Source: Podospora pseudoanserina (lineage: Eukaryota; Ascomycota; Sordariomycetes; Sordariales; Podosporaceae). From it: a DNA stretch of 64,000 nucleotides. A program made the translations under genes and the position numbers. Positions 23,438-35,733 of the stretch are shown piece after piece; positions within the stretch are counted from its first letter, which is position 1; each line of letters begins with the position of its first letter. The stretch is from NCBI RefSeq assembly GCF_035222485.1, contig NC_085923.1, positions 2,232,001 through 2,296,000 of the forward strand. Direction: 5' to 3'. The notes beneath the pieces are model-generated. The model saw only the letters and a list, made by a program, of their open reading frames with translations, was not told the DNA's origin and ran no database searches.

Positions 23438-25216
23438 TCATGACTGATCCCCTCGTCTCAGCTTTAGAAGATCCACCAACTTCACCGACCCCTTCCCACC
23501 CCAGCCATTTGGGCCACTATCCACCTCTGGACGAATGGCGCAGTACCAAGCCCACGTCCTCCTATCGAGTTCTGCCACATCAAGATGATCCGCCCAGCTA
23601 TCAAAAAGCAATCTCAACGCCCCAAGCAACAACCCCAAATTCTCCTCTCTCTCCGCCTCCAGTACTTTGGCCGTTTTATGCACCGCTTTTTTCTTTGAAG
23701 GGCTCGTCGCTGTTTCGTCGGCTGGCGGTGGTGATGGCTTCCCAAAACTCCTCAGCAGATACGATCTGGCCGCCTCGGGCCGGTGAATATGCATCCCCAC
23801 CACATGGGTTAGCGGCTGCAGCTGCTTGCCTGACCCGTAACCTCCAACTGTGGTCCCAGGCTGGGCTTTTCTCATGGCCTCGAGATCCAGGCCCCAAAGA
23901 GCCTCGCCTCCGAGTGAAATACTTCCTCCCGTCTTTCGCATTCGTTCACCGAGCGCAGACGTAACCGCATTTCTCATCAACCTCCACCTGTCCGGCCCTA
24001 ACATCGCCCCTCCGAACCAACGGGTGAGAACGACGAGTGTATCGACCGCCCCAGCCTCCCGCATAACCTTCAGCATGAGATCCCCACACCCAGTCTCCCC
24101 ATCATCAAACGACTCCTCCCTCATGGTCCTCTGAGTGAGCCAATTCGCATTCTCTGGCGGCTTCAGCCGGAAAGCCCAGGCATTATGCGTTGCACTCTTC
24201 AACTCAGGGTGATTATGCATCAAGCTCTCCATCAAGTACTTCCTCTGTGACGGTGACGTTAAATGAATGGCCCTCGCCACAAACTTGGAGTCCTTCATAA
24301 TAATCGGCGGGCTCGTAGACCAAGTAGCCGTAGGTGTAGGCGCCGGGTCCAGCGTCGAGGCCGTCGTCGCACTCGTCGCCTGTGACCCTCCCGCTCTATC
24401 CTTTTTTTCGTCGCCGGACCTTTCCTCACCTTTCCACTCATACCCACTCCTTTTGAGAACCGCAACCTCCCTACCCATTACCTTCACCCTCGGCTGACCT
24501 TCCCCATACCCCTCCTGATCCGCACTAGGGCCTTTGTCCAGTCCCAAACTCACAGCCTTGGACCGAGAGTTGGCGCTCACCACCGCCTGACCGAGGCTGA
24601 GTCTACTCGATAACGGCTGCTCAGGCATGGTATATCTAAGCATCTCCACCGCAAAGGCAAGTACGAGTGGCGCCCGGTTAGTTTCGATGACCGTCTTCTT
24701 TATAGTATCCTCGTCTGTGCATATTGGCAGCTCCAGGGAAGCCTCCAATTCCTGGGGGGTCATTTCAACAGGGCCAGTCATGAAAACGTCGCTTTTGGCG
24801 CGTTTGGATACCGGTGATGTGGATGATATTGATGATCCACGCTTGAGAACACCGCCGCCAGAGGGTGGTGATGATGACTGTGTGGCATTTCTCCTGATGA
24901 CGGCCTTGCAGGCGTTTTGGAGAGCGCGTGCGACTTTATCGTCTTTGAGAGCTTCCTGAACGGTGGAGAGGGACGCTTCGGATATTTGTTTGATGCTGTT
25001 TTGACTTGTTAGTTGATATTGAATTGGTATAGATGTCGATAAAGTCGTATATTCCCAAAAGAATATGAGGTCGAGGCTCAAAATCAAGCCGATAGCTCAC
25101 CTCCTGAGATCAACTGCCTGGAGGGCTTTGATTGATGTCATAGCTTGGAGCATGGGCATTTTTCTTGTGACGGTCATGAGCCGTATGAGGTCTTGGAGAT
25201 CCTGTTGGGTAGCCAT
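23438..25216 (-). CDS. IMPACT/YigZ-family (UPF0029) domain protein
   Basis: Two exons, 25216-25101 and 24995-23438, give 557 residues. The start MATQQDLQDLIRLMTVTRKM lies in exon 1, and the junction restores AVDLRSIKQISEASL. The IMPACT domain spans about residues 270-395, with the SKFVARAIHL strand, DDGETGCGDLMLKVMREAG and VVLTRWFGGAMLGPDRW motifs. Yeast Yih1 uses this fold to bind Gcn1 and restrain Gcn2 signalling, but it also carries an RWD domain that I do not see here. The present protein instead has a long N-terminal polar extension and a C-terminal helical region, so the specific Yih1 role should not be assumed. The intron is 105 nt. Confidence 0.88.
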
Positions 25217-25883
25217 CTTTGCAATGTGACTGACTGCCTGGAAAATGATGAGGCCGGTAGACGTCTTCGTGAGAAATGTCGTGAAGACGAAGTGATGGTC
25301 GCGTGTGAGTGCCAGGAGAAAGGGCGAATCAGGATACCCCTGGCTAGCTTTGTGTGGGGAATCTAGGCACCTGTGGAGCCGTGTGCGGGAAGGTGGGGGG
25401 GTGGCATCGTTGACAGAGAAAGACTGCAACAAGATAGCAAGGCCTTTAGGGATAGTTGATAGGCCCTGAACACGTATCAGAAGGCCTTGAAAATATATTA
25501 GAAAGGCCTTCAAAACATATTAATAGGCTTTCCAAGATATTAACAGGCATTTCAATAGAGTTGAGAGGCCTTAGAAGACAGTCAAGAGGCACGCTAACCA
25601 TCTTCTAAGGTCTGTTGATTATCTTTCAAGGCATTAATTATTTTGTCCATGACCTGACAAGGTGGGGCCTTCACCGTGGTGAGCGTTGATTATGTAATCT
25701 CCACATTCGACAGTCAACAAGAGTCTGATTGGCTGGAAAGCTCTGGCTCACTCAAGCTTCACAAATGTCCATCAAGGGTGAGTGAGAGCTCACACCACAC
25801 CCGCCCAGGCCACCACCGGATCCCGTACCCGGACTTATATGAGAGCTGGGCAACACCCATTACCCCTCTCTCACACCACAACC
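25217..25883. other. Intergenic with 21-bp degenerate tandem repeat
   Basis: Divergent interval between the IMPACT-family gene and OMS1. It holds the 25440-25640 repeat array described separately. The rest shows no other feature. Confidence 0.6.
25440..25640 (+). repeat. 21-bp degenerate tandem repeat, array A (nine units)
   Basis: Units start at about 25440, 25461, 25482, 25504, 25525, 25545, 25566, 25587 and 25608, a period of 21 bp. Most units begin AGGCCTT or AGGC, followed by a purine-rich middle and TAGTTAA-like end. The consensus is near AGGCCTTGAAAGATAGTT plus three variable bases. Units differ at many sites, which suggests an old array. The same unit occurs at 50012-50130, 60122-60265 and, as degenerate or isolated copies, at 49752-49870 and 55138-55165. 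Confidence 0.85.
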
Positions 25884-27263
25884 ATGGCCTCCCGACTAAG
25901 GCTGTCCTCAAGGACACCCTTCTCATTACACCCTCACCTCTATTCACCTTCCAACCTGCCCAGCTACTCCCGCCAATTAAGCCTCTCTTCAGCCCTCCAA
26001 TACGCCAAACGAAAACCATCCCCATCCTCACCACCCTCGCCACCCCAAAGCCCCCTCCGCTCCAAAAAGTCCCCCCTCCCCCCACCCAACAACTTCGTCC
26101 CCCCAAAACCAAAACTCTCACTCTACCGCGACGACACCCCCACCTCAAAACCCCCCTTCACCCTAGAAGAAAACATCCAACGCCACCGCAAAATACCCCT
26201 CTACGGCGCCCTCGCAGTCGCCTTCCTCGCCTCCTTGTACATTTCGGCAGTAGTAACAAACACCTTCAAAACCCCCCCCGTCTCCGACCTCGCCCCCCTC
26301 GGCCCATCCCTCCCCCAACCCCACCCCTCCTGCTGCCCCCCAACTGGCCTACCCCCCTCATTAACCCCCGTCTCCGCCCTCGAATTCGACACCTCACTCA
26401 ACACCTCCGAAAGTCTCTCCCGTATCACCGCCAACAGATCCTACCTCGCCAGCCGCGCCAAAGGCCACGTCTTGGAAGTAGCTTGTGGCACGGGGAGAAA
26501 TCTGCCGTATTACAGCTGGGAGTATGTAGTTCACCCGTTCGAGGAATACTCCCCCGAGGAGCAGCTCGCCAAGGCGAAGAGTAGGATGGCGAAGATATTG
26601 GATATTAAAAGGGGGAGTTCGTGGGGGTATGGGACAAAGTCCAAGGTTACGGCTGGTGAGAGGAGGGTGGGGGGGATGGAGGGTGAGGTTTTGTCATATA
26701 CGGCGGTGGATGTCTCGCCTGAGATGTTGTCTGTTGCACGCAATCGACTAAGGGAGTCGGTGCCGGGGTTGAGGCAGGTGATGGCTAAGAAGAGGGCTGA
26801 GCCCTACCCAAAACTGACGAACCCTGAGGAGGTCGTGCCGGTGGTTGCTGCGCTGGATGGGAGGGTTCAATTACTGCTTGGGGATGCAGAGGCGGGACTG
26901 CCAAGGGGGAGGGAGAGGTATGATACGGTTATTCAGAGTTTCGGGCTTTGTTCGGTGAAGGATCCACAGGGGTTGCTGGTGAAGATGGCGGGGAGGGTGG
27001 TGCCCGGGACGGGGAGGATTTTGTTGCTGGAGCATGGGAGGGGTTGGTTTGGGTGGATTAATGGACTGCTAGACAAGTACGCGCCAGGGCATTTTCAGAA
27101 GTTTGGGTGTTGGTGGAATAGGGATATTGAGGGGTTGGTGAAGGGTGCGAGTGAGGAGCTAGGGGGGAGGTTGGAGGTGGTGAGGATGGATAGGCCGTGG
27201 TATCATGCGGGTACGACGGTGGTGTTGGAGTTGAGGGTGAAGGAGGAGGGGGAGGGGAAGTGA
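25884..27263 (+). CDS. oms1: Oms1-type mitochondrial methyltransferase
   Basis: Single-exon protein of 459 residues, related to yeast Oms1, a mitochondrial inner-membrane protein with a methyltransferase fold. The first 50 residues are rich in Arg, Ser and Leu, as in a mitochondrial presequence (MASRLRLSSRTPFSLHPHLY). A membrane segment lies at about residues 102-122 (IPLYGALAVAFLASLYISAV). The SAM-binding motif VLEVACGTGRNLPYY lies near residue 197, and later motifs include YTAVDVSPEMLSVAR and FGLCSVKDPQ. The ATG at 25884 has a strong ACCATGG context. The sense strand is extremely C-rich before about 26470 and extremely G-rich after it, the sharpest example of the skew switch seen here. Confidence 0.9.
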   Translation: MASRLRLSSRTPFSLHPHLYSPSNLPSYSRQLSLSSALQYAKRKPSPSSPPSPPQSPLRSKKSPLPPPNNFVPPKPKLSLYRDDTPTSKPPFTLEENIQRHRKIPLYGALAVAFLASLYISAVVTNTFKTPPVSDLAPLGPSLPQPHPSCCPPTGLPPSLTPVSALEFDTSLNTSESLSRITANRSYLASRAKGHVLEVACGTGRNLPYYSWEYVVHPFEEYSPEEQLAKAKSRMAKILDIKRGSSWGYGTKSKVTAGERRVGGMEGEVLSYTAVDVSPEMLSVARNRLRESVPGLRQVMAKKRAEPYPKLTNPEEVVPVVAALDGRVQLLLGDAEAGLPRGRERYDTVIQSFGLCSVKDPQGLLVKMAGRVVPGTGRILLLEHGRGWFGWINGLLDKYAPGHFQKFGCWWNRDIEGLVKGASEELGGRLEVVRMDRPWYHAGTTVVLELRVKEEGEGK

Positions 27264-29245
27264 TGTGTAGGATTGGGAGTGATGAGCAAATGTGTACGAT
27301 CTGAATAACAAAAGGCAGATATGTGTGATGGAGTACTCTCGTGTATTTGTATCACTGGCAAATAGACAAACGATCCAAAGCTTTTTGAGCTAGACAAAAT
27401 AAAAAAAAACCGGATAAAATCCCCTATATATCACCATCTCATTCCAACCAAAGTCATCCACCAAAACCACCCGCAAACCCGCACCATCCACCAAACAGCA
27501 GCCCAAGATCCCCCATCTCAGCGACGCTTTTCCACCATCCGAGCTACCAAGCAACTGTCGTCGTGAAAGGGGATCAGGCATCTCTGACCCTCACATGACA
27601 CTCTCTAGGTCCACGCCTCCGCCTCATCTTGGTTACTGCGCCGCACCACCCTTTCAAGTTTGGCCTCCATGTCATGGACGAAGCACACATCATCAAGAAT
27701 CCTCTCAGGATGTGCATGGTTATTCCTGTTACTACGTCCCGGACAGTGAATCTGCCATAGTTGTAAAAGCCGTCAACTCGTAGTCTAGGGCAGTGCTGGT
27801 TGGAGAGCGAACGCGGTAGTTATCTTTCGTTGCATCACGGTAGGATCCTCGGATAATAGAGCCCAATTGAGCTGGGTGAGTTGGTCCCGTTGTAGCTACT
27901 TGCGTCAATCTGGATCCGGAGGCCACAGAACGCTCACAAACAGCTCCTGTTCGATCAGCGTTCGCAGGCGCGCGGGAGTTTCATCCCCGCTGGCGCTGTC
28001 ATGTATGGGTTTCTCAGACGGGACATAGTTTTCGAGTCATCAAACAAGCCGTTTGTAATCTGCAAAGGCGATGGGTTGGTTATGCTTTAGTTGTTAATGA
28101 TCCAAAGAATTCTGGTCAACATGCTTGTGGGCAATATCATTGACGTGCCCAATCATCAACTCCGACTCTAAAGATGCCCGTCTAATTTAAGAATGCAACC
28201 AAACTTGTTTTTCCAAGCCTTGCTTGGGTGCTCCATACCCTGTTATAAAGTTGGAAAAGAAAGCGTACAGTTGATGGGCCTCATGTTAAAGAGACCTATA
28301 ACAAAATGGGCAGCAAGAATAAGGCCCGTCGGAAATTGGAAGGAGACTCCCCAACGATAGGTAGCAGTACTGCTTCCGACTAAAAGACGTCATTGAGAGA
28401 ACGATAAAGTGATAGGAGACTATATTGTATTTCTAACGCCCTCATTCCCTTGGCACCAACGGCCTCCAGCCAAGCCGAACATCTAGGTCTCACTTCTTCT
28501 CCTTTCTATCATCATCACTCCAATGAGTAGAAAGGATCCGTGCACTCCCGTCCTCTGTCGTCTATAGCCAGTAGGTGGTATCTAGCAACTGCCTCCCAAA
28601 AACGACTCCATCCTCATCGTCCTGCTCGGAGGGCTGAATAATAATACAAAATAACGGAGAGAGCTGAGTTCGAGATCAAGAGCTTCTTCCATCTCCCTTT
28701 CCTGCTCCGTAACAAAACCCTCCTTTTTTGATCCCATCGCCCCCTTTTGTGGTACCAGATTGAGCAGAAAGAGTAGAGTCGAAACTGCATAAGCACACGT
28801 CAAAAAGCCAACAATAAACGCCGGATATAAAGAAACCGATCGCAAAGCTACCCCCAACTAAAAGCCAAGATAATAAAAATCCCCTGTAACGCCATATGCA
28901 ACCCACATCAGCTAAGTAGTCATAAAACGCCATGCCATGCAATATCGCCATGATGGTACCGTTCCAAACGACATAGCTTCGTCTATGGGGAGACCTGGCC
29001 CATTTTTGCCGTCCGTTCCCGACCAACCGCCCAAGAGAGACAAAACAAGAAAGAAATAATGAAAAGGTAAAAAACGTAAAAGCATCGCGGACAAGTCGTA
29101 ACAGGCCACATGTGACCCAAAGGAAATGCTGCCGGCAATCACCCGGATACAGCCAATACTGCCAACCCCCAGATCGTACACAACGTCATGCATGCTCCCA
29201 TCCTGTCATACGTACACCAAACCGGAGCCTTGCGCGTCTTCGCGC
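27264..29245. other. Intergenic between OMS1 and the GDS1-type gene
   Basis: About 2 kb between the convergent 3' ends of OMS1 and the GDS1-type gene. On the minus strand at 28580-29190 some open frames contain hydrophobic stretches, but no start, intron set or known domain joins them. No RNA gene was seen. Confidence 0.45.
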
Positions 29246-30671
29246 TCAGTAATCGCTCAATAGCCCATCAAGCTCGTCAAGCTCGATATTTTCAGGGCTG
29301 CGGTCCCACTCCAGCATGCTGTCCCATTTATTCCAGCTTTCGGTCTCGAGGTCTTTCCTGCTGACGGGGAAGTACATTGTAGACCGGATCGCGGGACTTG
29401 AAACAAACGACAGATTGGTCGCATTGTTATTGCTGGTTGTGTTGTTCCCGCCAAAGAGCGATCCCTCTTCTTTTTCAAGATCCAAGACGGGCAATGGCTC
29501 GACAATGGTAGGCGGGTTGGCCCTGAGCAGATCGCCATTGAGTTTCCTCTTTTGCAGGCCAGTAGCCGTTTGAGTGAACTCCTTCTCGTCCTTTTCGAGA
29601 GGAGGCGAGGCCGCACGACGGCTGCTGCTGCGGCCATTGCTGTGGTGGGCAATGAAGCGAGAGGTTGGGGGCAGGCAGAAGCCGGGAAGCGAATAAGAGC
29701 CGATAGGCGTGCTCGGCATTTCGTCATCCATATCATCAAACTCTGGGCTTGAGAGATCCACCTCCGGGCTGGGCGACAGCTCGCGGCGCCGAATGGCGTC
29801 GGAGTCGGCGTCTTCAGAGTTGGAAGCTCCACTGGACAGAGAGGGAGAGATGATGGTGCGACTGTGCGCAAGGTGGCTCAAGGTGGCCGCTTGCGCCGGG
29901 TCCGGGAGCGGCTGGTGCGGGCAGGTGGTGAGGTAAAAGTATGTGCGCCTTGGGTGGACAGACTCGAGCTCCTTGGCCAGCGGGCAAGGCGACTGAGCTG
30001 ACCAGCCGCTGCGCTTCAAGTAGGTGGCTAACCTTGATGAAATGATGGCGCACGGGTTGGCGGACCTGAGAGGAAAATGGTGAGCAAGAGGGACTCTGAG
30101 GTGGGGGAGACCGAAACTCTAAACGGTTCAGAGAAAGGAAGAGGGGGGAAACATACTGTTGAACGATCTTGAGCTGCTGCATGAGGACAGCAGCGAGCTC
30201 CTTCACTAAGTGTGGTCTGTTGCCCGTGTTTTGGAGCTGAACGATGACAGCCTCGACGATCTCATCGTTGACGGCGTCCATGTCGATTGGTTTCGAGTCC
30301 TCCTCGTCCATCTCGATGGACTGTTGGGCAGCAGGAGGGGATGGCGGGGGAGTGTCTTCGAACTTGACTGTCTGGCTATCGCGCCTCTTGGGCAGCGGCT
30401 CTGAGGTGAGCGCATCATCGTCATCCTGAGTGTGCGCGCGTTTTAGCCTCCTGGAGGGGGCTTCCTTTGTGTTTGATGAAGCCATACTTGACTGAGTAGA
30501 AGAGTTGTTGTTGTTGGAGGAAGAAGAAGAAGCTCGGCTGGCAGCAGCGGCGGCGCGGGCAGCGTGAGTTACAGGAACGTGGATTCCCAACGAGTGCAAC
30601 GACAACGACTTGCGACGAGTGTTGTATGGACGCTCCGAACGCTCGGGGCGCATGATTGTGGTTGGGGCCAT
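29246..30671 (-). CDS. GDS1-type winged-helix nuclear protein
   Basis: Two exons, 30671-30157 and 30065-29246, give 444 residues. The splice junction rebuilds a compact conserved domain at about residues 135-220. It contains DEIVEAVIVQLQNTGNRPHL, KELAAVLMQQLKIVQQ, SANPCAIISSRLATYLKRSG, CPLAKELESVHPRR and YFYLTTCPHQ. This matches the winged-helix domain of fungal Gds1-like proteins, often loosely called forkhead-like. The N-terminal part has Ala, Ser and Asn runs and a basic KRR cluster near residue 100. The C-terminal half is disordered and acidic, ending DELDGLLSDY, which could act in transcription. The ATG at 30669-30671 is followed by a second ATG ten codons in (MRPERS). Targets are unknown. 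Confidence 0.8.
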
Positions 30672-33600
30672 CGGGGGCAACAGCGAGACTTTAAAAAAGA
30701 TAACGAGAGGGTTTGAAGTGGGTAGGTAGTAGATACTAGGCTATCTCCAGACCAAACCTTCTTTTTCTTTTTCTTTTCTTTTTTTGTTGCAACCGCGCTT
30801 CACACTTCGTTACCTGCAGGAAGCACGAAATACCCGTTCCGTCACTTGTTAGAACAAGACAAGAGCAAGGGAAGACAATAGACAACAAAATGGGCGGGCG
30901 GAGAGAGGCGGAGGGTTCGGAAGCTGGTGGAGGTGGTGGATGTGGTGGATGAACCCTTCATTGAAAACGGCAGAAAAAAAAAAAGTTGGTGGGACTCCCC
31001 GGCTCTGTTTGGATGATGGAAGGGGCAACGGCAGTCGATGCGACCCCAGCGAGTGGCAGCCAAGTCCCTAGACGACCGCTGCGACAGGGGGGCCACAGCA
31101 GGATACGGCAGGGATGGTATCACAATCCGTCTAAAAAGGCGGTATGGGGCTAGGGAATCGGCGCTAGAGGTGGGGTAAAAAAAAGAAGAAGCTCCCCGAC
31201 GTGCGCAAAAACCTGCAGTCGCATGCACTTTCTTGCCTGCAATGCTGCGCTCGACTGCGCTCTTCCTCATCATCCAGCTGCGCGGGCCCACATAATTTTT
31301 CTGACTGTCACGAATCCTGTGTTCCCTCGCGATGTCAGAGCTCACCACCACCAACTCAGGTCGACTGGGTTTGTTGGTTATCGCGGGGAAATCGCATGGC
31401 CTCCGAGGGGCAGTCACGCCGAAAATGGACATCCGCCAATAAGATGAAGCAGTTAACCAGGAAAGGCAGTTCTGATCGCCCCCCGTCGAAACAAAAAAGG
31501 ACCCTGTTCTCGCTCATCCGAGGCACGGCGAACGATGGCAGGCAGAATTGCTCCGTCATCAGAGCATCAGTGGACATATTACATACATAGCCTGTTGTTG
31601 GCGTTGATCTGTGACATCAAGACCCCGCCATCAACAAAGAGCACCGGCAGAACCATCTCGACAGACCAAACAACAAGCAGTCTCGACCAAAATCTCGCGA
31701 GAGTCTCACGTGCTGTCGTGTGTTTCGCGTCCGGGACCCGGGTGGACAGATGAATGATTGATAATGATAAGACTTTTCGGGGTCCAAAAACTGACGAAAA
31801 GGCCGCATCGGAGTGGATGGCAGGTGGATTTTGTCCTTGTCAGTGTTCCCTTCGCCCCTGATGCAATATCCCAGACTTTCTCCACAAAACGAACGTCCCA
31901 GAAGCCGACTAGACCGGGCTCGCTCACTCTGGTTGTCGTGACCACGCGAAGCGCAAACAATTCCATCCCGTCACCGAGCCTCTTCAACGGCGCTCCATTA
32001 TTCTGCCACGACGATTTGTCCGCAACACAGCACCGGTTTCAACGCCGTACTCGGTCACACCAGCAGGCAACAAGCACCACCAGCCTTCCCCGGATGACTC
32101 TTTTTTAATTTTATATATATATATTTTTGATAAACTTGGTGGCATATACTGCGCCAGCCGCGCCAAAGTTTTTGTAACCAACCCTCTTCCCCCAGTCAAC
32201 CGTTCGTTTGCCTGGTTGCCACGGACCACAGTTTATTAACAGCTTCCCCCCACTTTTACACACACACAGACCCCCACCTCCGCCATGGCGCTTCTTGCGG
32301 TAAGTGGGCCCGGCTAGAGAACGGCGAGAAAATTAGATCTGGCCAATCACGGCACGTCTATTGGACTGGATTTCCTCTTTTGGCCGCGGGGCACCAATCA
32401 TACCCCGCTCAGATTTTCAACGCACCGACCACCGCCGATGTCGTTACGTGAGACCCGACCACCACCCTTACGTCCATCATGAGACATTTCCCACTGCCGT
32501 TCCAGATGTTCGACCCTGATTCAGAAAGAGGAGAGACCCCAAGATCCCTAAACTCCAAGTCAGAGTCTCGACCAGTTGATCAGTGTGAATATGTCTGTTG
32601 CCGATAGACAAGATTGAGCAATCAGAGGCAACAGATGCAAGTCTGACCCAGAGCGTCCCAGCTGTAACCCACCTTCAAGGATACCCACATCAAACACTGT
32701 CTCTCGAGACCCGAGAATCAAGTTTGTCTCTCGCTCATCTCTCGAGCCCAATTAGCCCATTCCAATCCCCTACACGAATGATCTCATAAACTGATCACTT
32801 TAGCTGAGAGAGAAAAGAGATGGCTGGGAGTGGTGTGCCGCTCACTCACTTACACCTACAAACGGAGAGCATGGCAACCCCAACTTTTTTTTTTTTACCC
32901 AGCCAGTGACAGCAGCAAACCACACGCGACACTGCACCCCAAATTCTTCTTCGCAGCCCGTCCCGGCTTCGGGGAACCAATCAACCCGGCCAAATATTGG
33001 GTAGGAATTTACATTACACCGAGCTCGAAACAATTTGGGGTTTTCTCGGAAACTCACCGCCTTTGGGAACTGGACCTTTTTCCCCTCCCCCTCATCCATC
33101 TTTTTTTTTTTTTTGGGTTTCCCCTCACCATCCATCCCGCTTCCACACATCGATCAAGTTTCACACCACCTTCGCTCACCGCCTTACAAGACGATTGGGC
33201 TAGTTGGTGCATGACAACAATCCGGTCTTTTTTTTCCTTGTTTAAGCGCTAATGCTAGGGTTAAGTATCTTTAGCTAAATAAGGGTCGGTTAAAGTAGTA
33301 TGCGCATGTAGGTAGTCGTGGCAATATGAACTCCAACGGTCTGGATTCATGTGATCGGGGAGAGGACAGCGAGGAAGTAAACAAAACAGGACAAGATATT
33401 TGAGTCGCTTGTGGCGGCAGAGATAATATCATGATAGTTTGCAAGCGATGGTTCATTTTGGCAAGTTTATGGAGAGGGAAAGCCTGAGGCTCATGGTGTG
33501 GTCTTGGCTTTGCTGCATCTTGTCTCCAGCCAACGGCTCACACGGCACTTGACTTATACATTCAAGTAAGGTTGTCTATGCAAGTCTTCACAACTTACAC

Positions 33601-34245
33601 TTCAGAAGCGCCTGTGTGTCAGACTTGTGGTCGAGATAACACCAGACATCCCGTGTAGGGCCACAACCTTGGAACAGCAGTTCTCATGTCTGAGTCTGAA
33701 GCCTCGCTCTGGAAGTTATTGGCACACTTGAAGCACAAAATGCCAGGCAAAAGTCCCCCAAAGGGAAACCCATGATGACAGGAAAACATTTGGGAAATGT
33801 GACACCCAAGTACTCATGAGAATTAGGTGACGCCAGCGTCGTTCTGACTTACAGCCATTGAACTGTCATGTTGAGGTTGTCATGAACTCTGGGTTCCAGG
33901 TTTATACGTCATCTTTTCTGAGCTGGGCTGACTGAACAAATCCCGTCTGCCTGCACGTGCCGGGAAAGACTCAAAGTTTCTTCTGGATGGCTTCTACATT
34001 AAGTTTTGTTCACGATTCGGATGTGGAAAGTTGGGATTGCAGGTCTGTAAACTTTGAAACAACAACTTTCTAAACAGTCACTTCCTTTATATAAACCTCG
34101 ACCTTGCCGTTCTCTCTCTATCGAATCGTCTCCTGCTCTACATCCCACAAGGGAACCGATATCTGATCAAGCTTTTCGACCCTACACGCACAAACAATAA
34201 ATAGGGCGCGACTAACACAGCATCCTCCGAGATCAATCCATCGCC
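30672..34245. other. Long divergent intergenic region
   Basis: About 3.6 kb between the GDS1-type gene and the second kinase-like locus. It contains polypyrimidine and T-rich tracts (30758-30785, 32884-32896, 33101-33115) and a TA-repeat at 32111-32122. At 32285 a good start context and five codons are followed by a GTAAGT donor, but no downstream coding exon was found. It probably holds long regulatory leaders. Confidence 0.45.
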
Positions 34246-35535
34246 ATGAGTTCAACCCCAACTGCGAACCTTGGTTCGCATGAGCGTTATGCTGCGGGAA
34301 CCAGACTCAAGCTCCACAAACATCGCGCCCCTGAGCCGTTTTGCTCGAATTACAGGGGACCACGCCCCAGGCGCGAAATATGTCGAGGGTCTGGCCGTCC
34401 AGACGATGACGAATTTACTCTCAAGGGCCGTGTCAACTTTACCCTTCACAACCCCCCGTTGGTAACCGAACCCCCCCGAGACTCCTGGTGAGGCCGTCAT
34501 GACCATCACCGGCGACCTGAGCACCCGCGACTTCAAGGATGTCGAGCGTAAAGGAGGCCCCCGTGTAGTCACCAGCTACTCGGATGACGACCCAACAATC
34601 AAGCGCATGGCCAAAATATTCGACGCTTTGGATCACCCTTTGATGGGTGATCCAAACTGTGACCTCCGCCCCCGGGAAACCTGCGTCGAGTGTATGGATT
34701 GCACAGCGCGCGCAGATCTGGACTACGCGATGGAAGCAGCTGTTTATGAGGGTTTTTCTGCGCCTGGGAACGAGAAATTCAAGCACATCGTCCCGACGTA
34801 CCATGGCAGTTGGATGTTTGCCCTGCCGACGCATCAGGCTGGCAAGCCTCGGTGGGTGAGGATGGTGCTGGTGGAGCATTGTGAAGGGGAAGTGATGGAT
34901 AAAATCATGGGCAAACAAGTCATACCCAAGGACGACGACGACGACAACGACTACAGCGAACCAAACAATAAATACACCTTCGACTACGGCAAACTTCCCC
35001 CCCGAAGCAGACCGTCTCTCCATCATGAAACAAATCATCGAAACCGAAATCAGGATGATGTGGAACGTCGAAATTAGCATTACACCTTGCAATGCGAGGC
35101 TCAAGACGGAGAATATCTTTGTTTGCAACAACGGATCCGTCAAGTTCATCACTTTTAGAGAGGCAAAGGTGTGCCGCTATCTTGACGAGACGGAGGATCA
35201 CCCAAACCAGATTTATGATGGGCGGTGGGACTCAGGCGTACCAGCGGCGGAGATGAGGCTGATGAAGTCTCCGATTGAGAGATACTGGTCTAAATGCTTC
35301 CTCGAACCTTTCGGTCGTTGGCTCCCAGAGGCCTGGGAAAAGAACGAGGAGTTGGCAAACGAGTGGTTGATTGACACGTTCGGCTCGGAGAAGGAGTTAG
35401 AAAAAGTATGAGCCGATCAAAGACGAGTGGTTCTGGGAGAGAGAGCCTATAAGGGACAAGGCGAAAAGGTGCGCAAGTGGTTGGAAGATCATGATCCGGA
35501 CGAGAGGCCCTCCAAGAGAGCTCGGCATGTATAAT
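34246..35535 (+). pseudogene. Decayed kinase-like gene, copy 2
   Basis: Paralogue of the locus at 14094-15504. The best-preserved part starts at the ATG at 34499 (MTITGDLSTRDFKDVERKGG). It continues with MAKIFDALDHPLMGDPNCDL, DLDYAMEAAVYEGF, HIVPTYHGSWMFALP, WVRMVLVEHCEGEVM, IIETEIRMMWNVEISIT and WLPEAWEKNEELANEWLID. A kinase catalytic HxD and DFG are not recognisable. The reading frame changes at a C7 run (34997-35003), an A5 run (35401-35405) and an A4 run (35464-35467). The tail then ends in a basic RPSKRARHV. An upstream ATG at 34246 opens a different frame. Either the gene is dead or the consensus is wrong at these runs; all clear shifts fall at mononucleotide tracts. Confidence 0.7.
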
Positions 35536-35733
35536 TCAACAGGACTATTACTACTAGTTGGGCTTCTTGCAACATCTTTCAAGGCCTTTATACCTTATGT
35601 CAAATCTTCCCCCAGGTGAACTTCAATCATCCCCCGTACCTTGCCCCTTTTCTTGGTGCGAGTAGGGTGTGTTCCGCATACCTTCACACATGAACCCACT
35701 TTCCGAGCAATTTCTCCAACAAATCAAGTAACA

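Noticed and set aside
25440-25513. Reading the 21-bp array as a seven-residue protein repeat
   Set aside because: A 21-bp period automatically keeps a frame open, but other arrays of the same family contain stops in all frames, so coding is unlikely.
28582-29193. Hydrophobic minus-strand open frames that might be a membrane protein
   Set aside because: Frames are short, broken by stops, and no consistent exon set or known family joins them; T-rich sequence alone explains the hydrophobicity.
32285-32299. Possible first exon: good start context, five codons, then a GTAAGT donor
   Set aside because: No downstream acceptor opens a frame with protein character in the next kilobase, so a gene cannot be supported.
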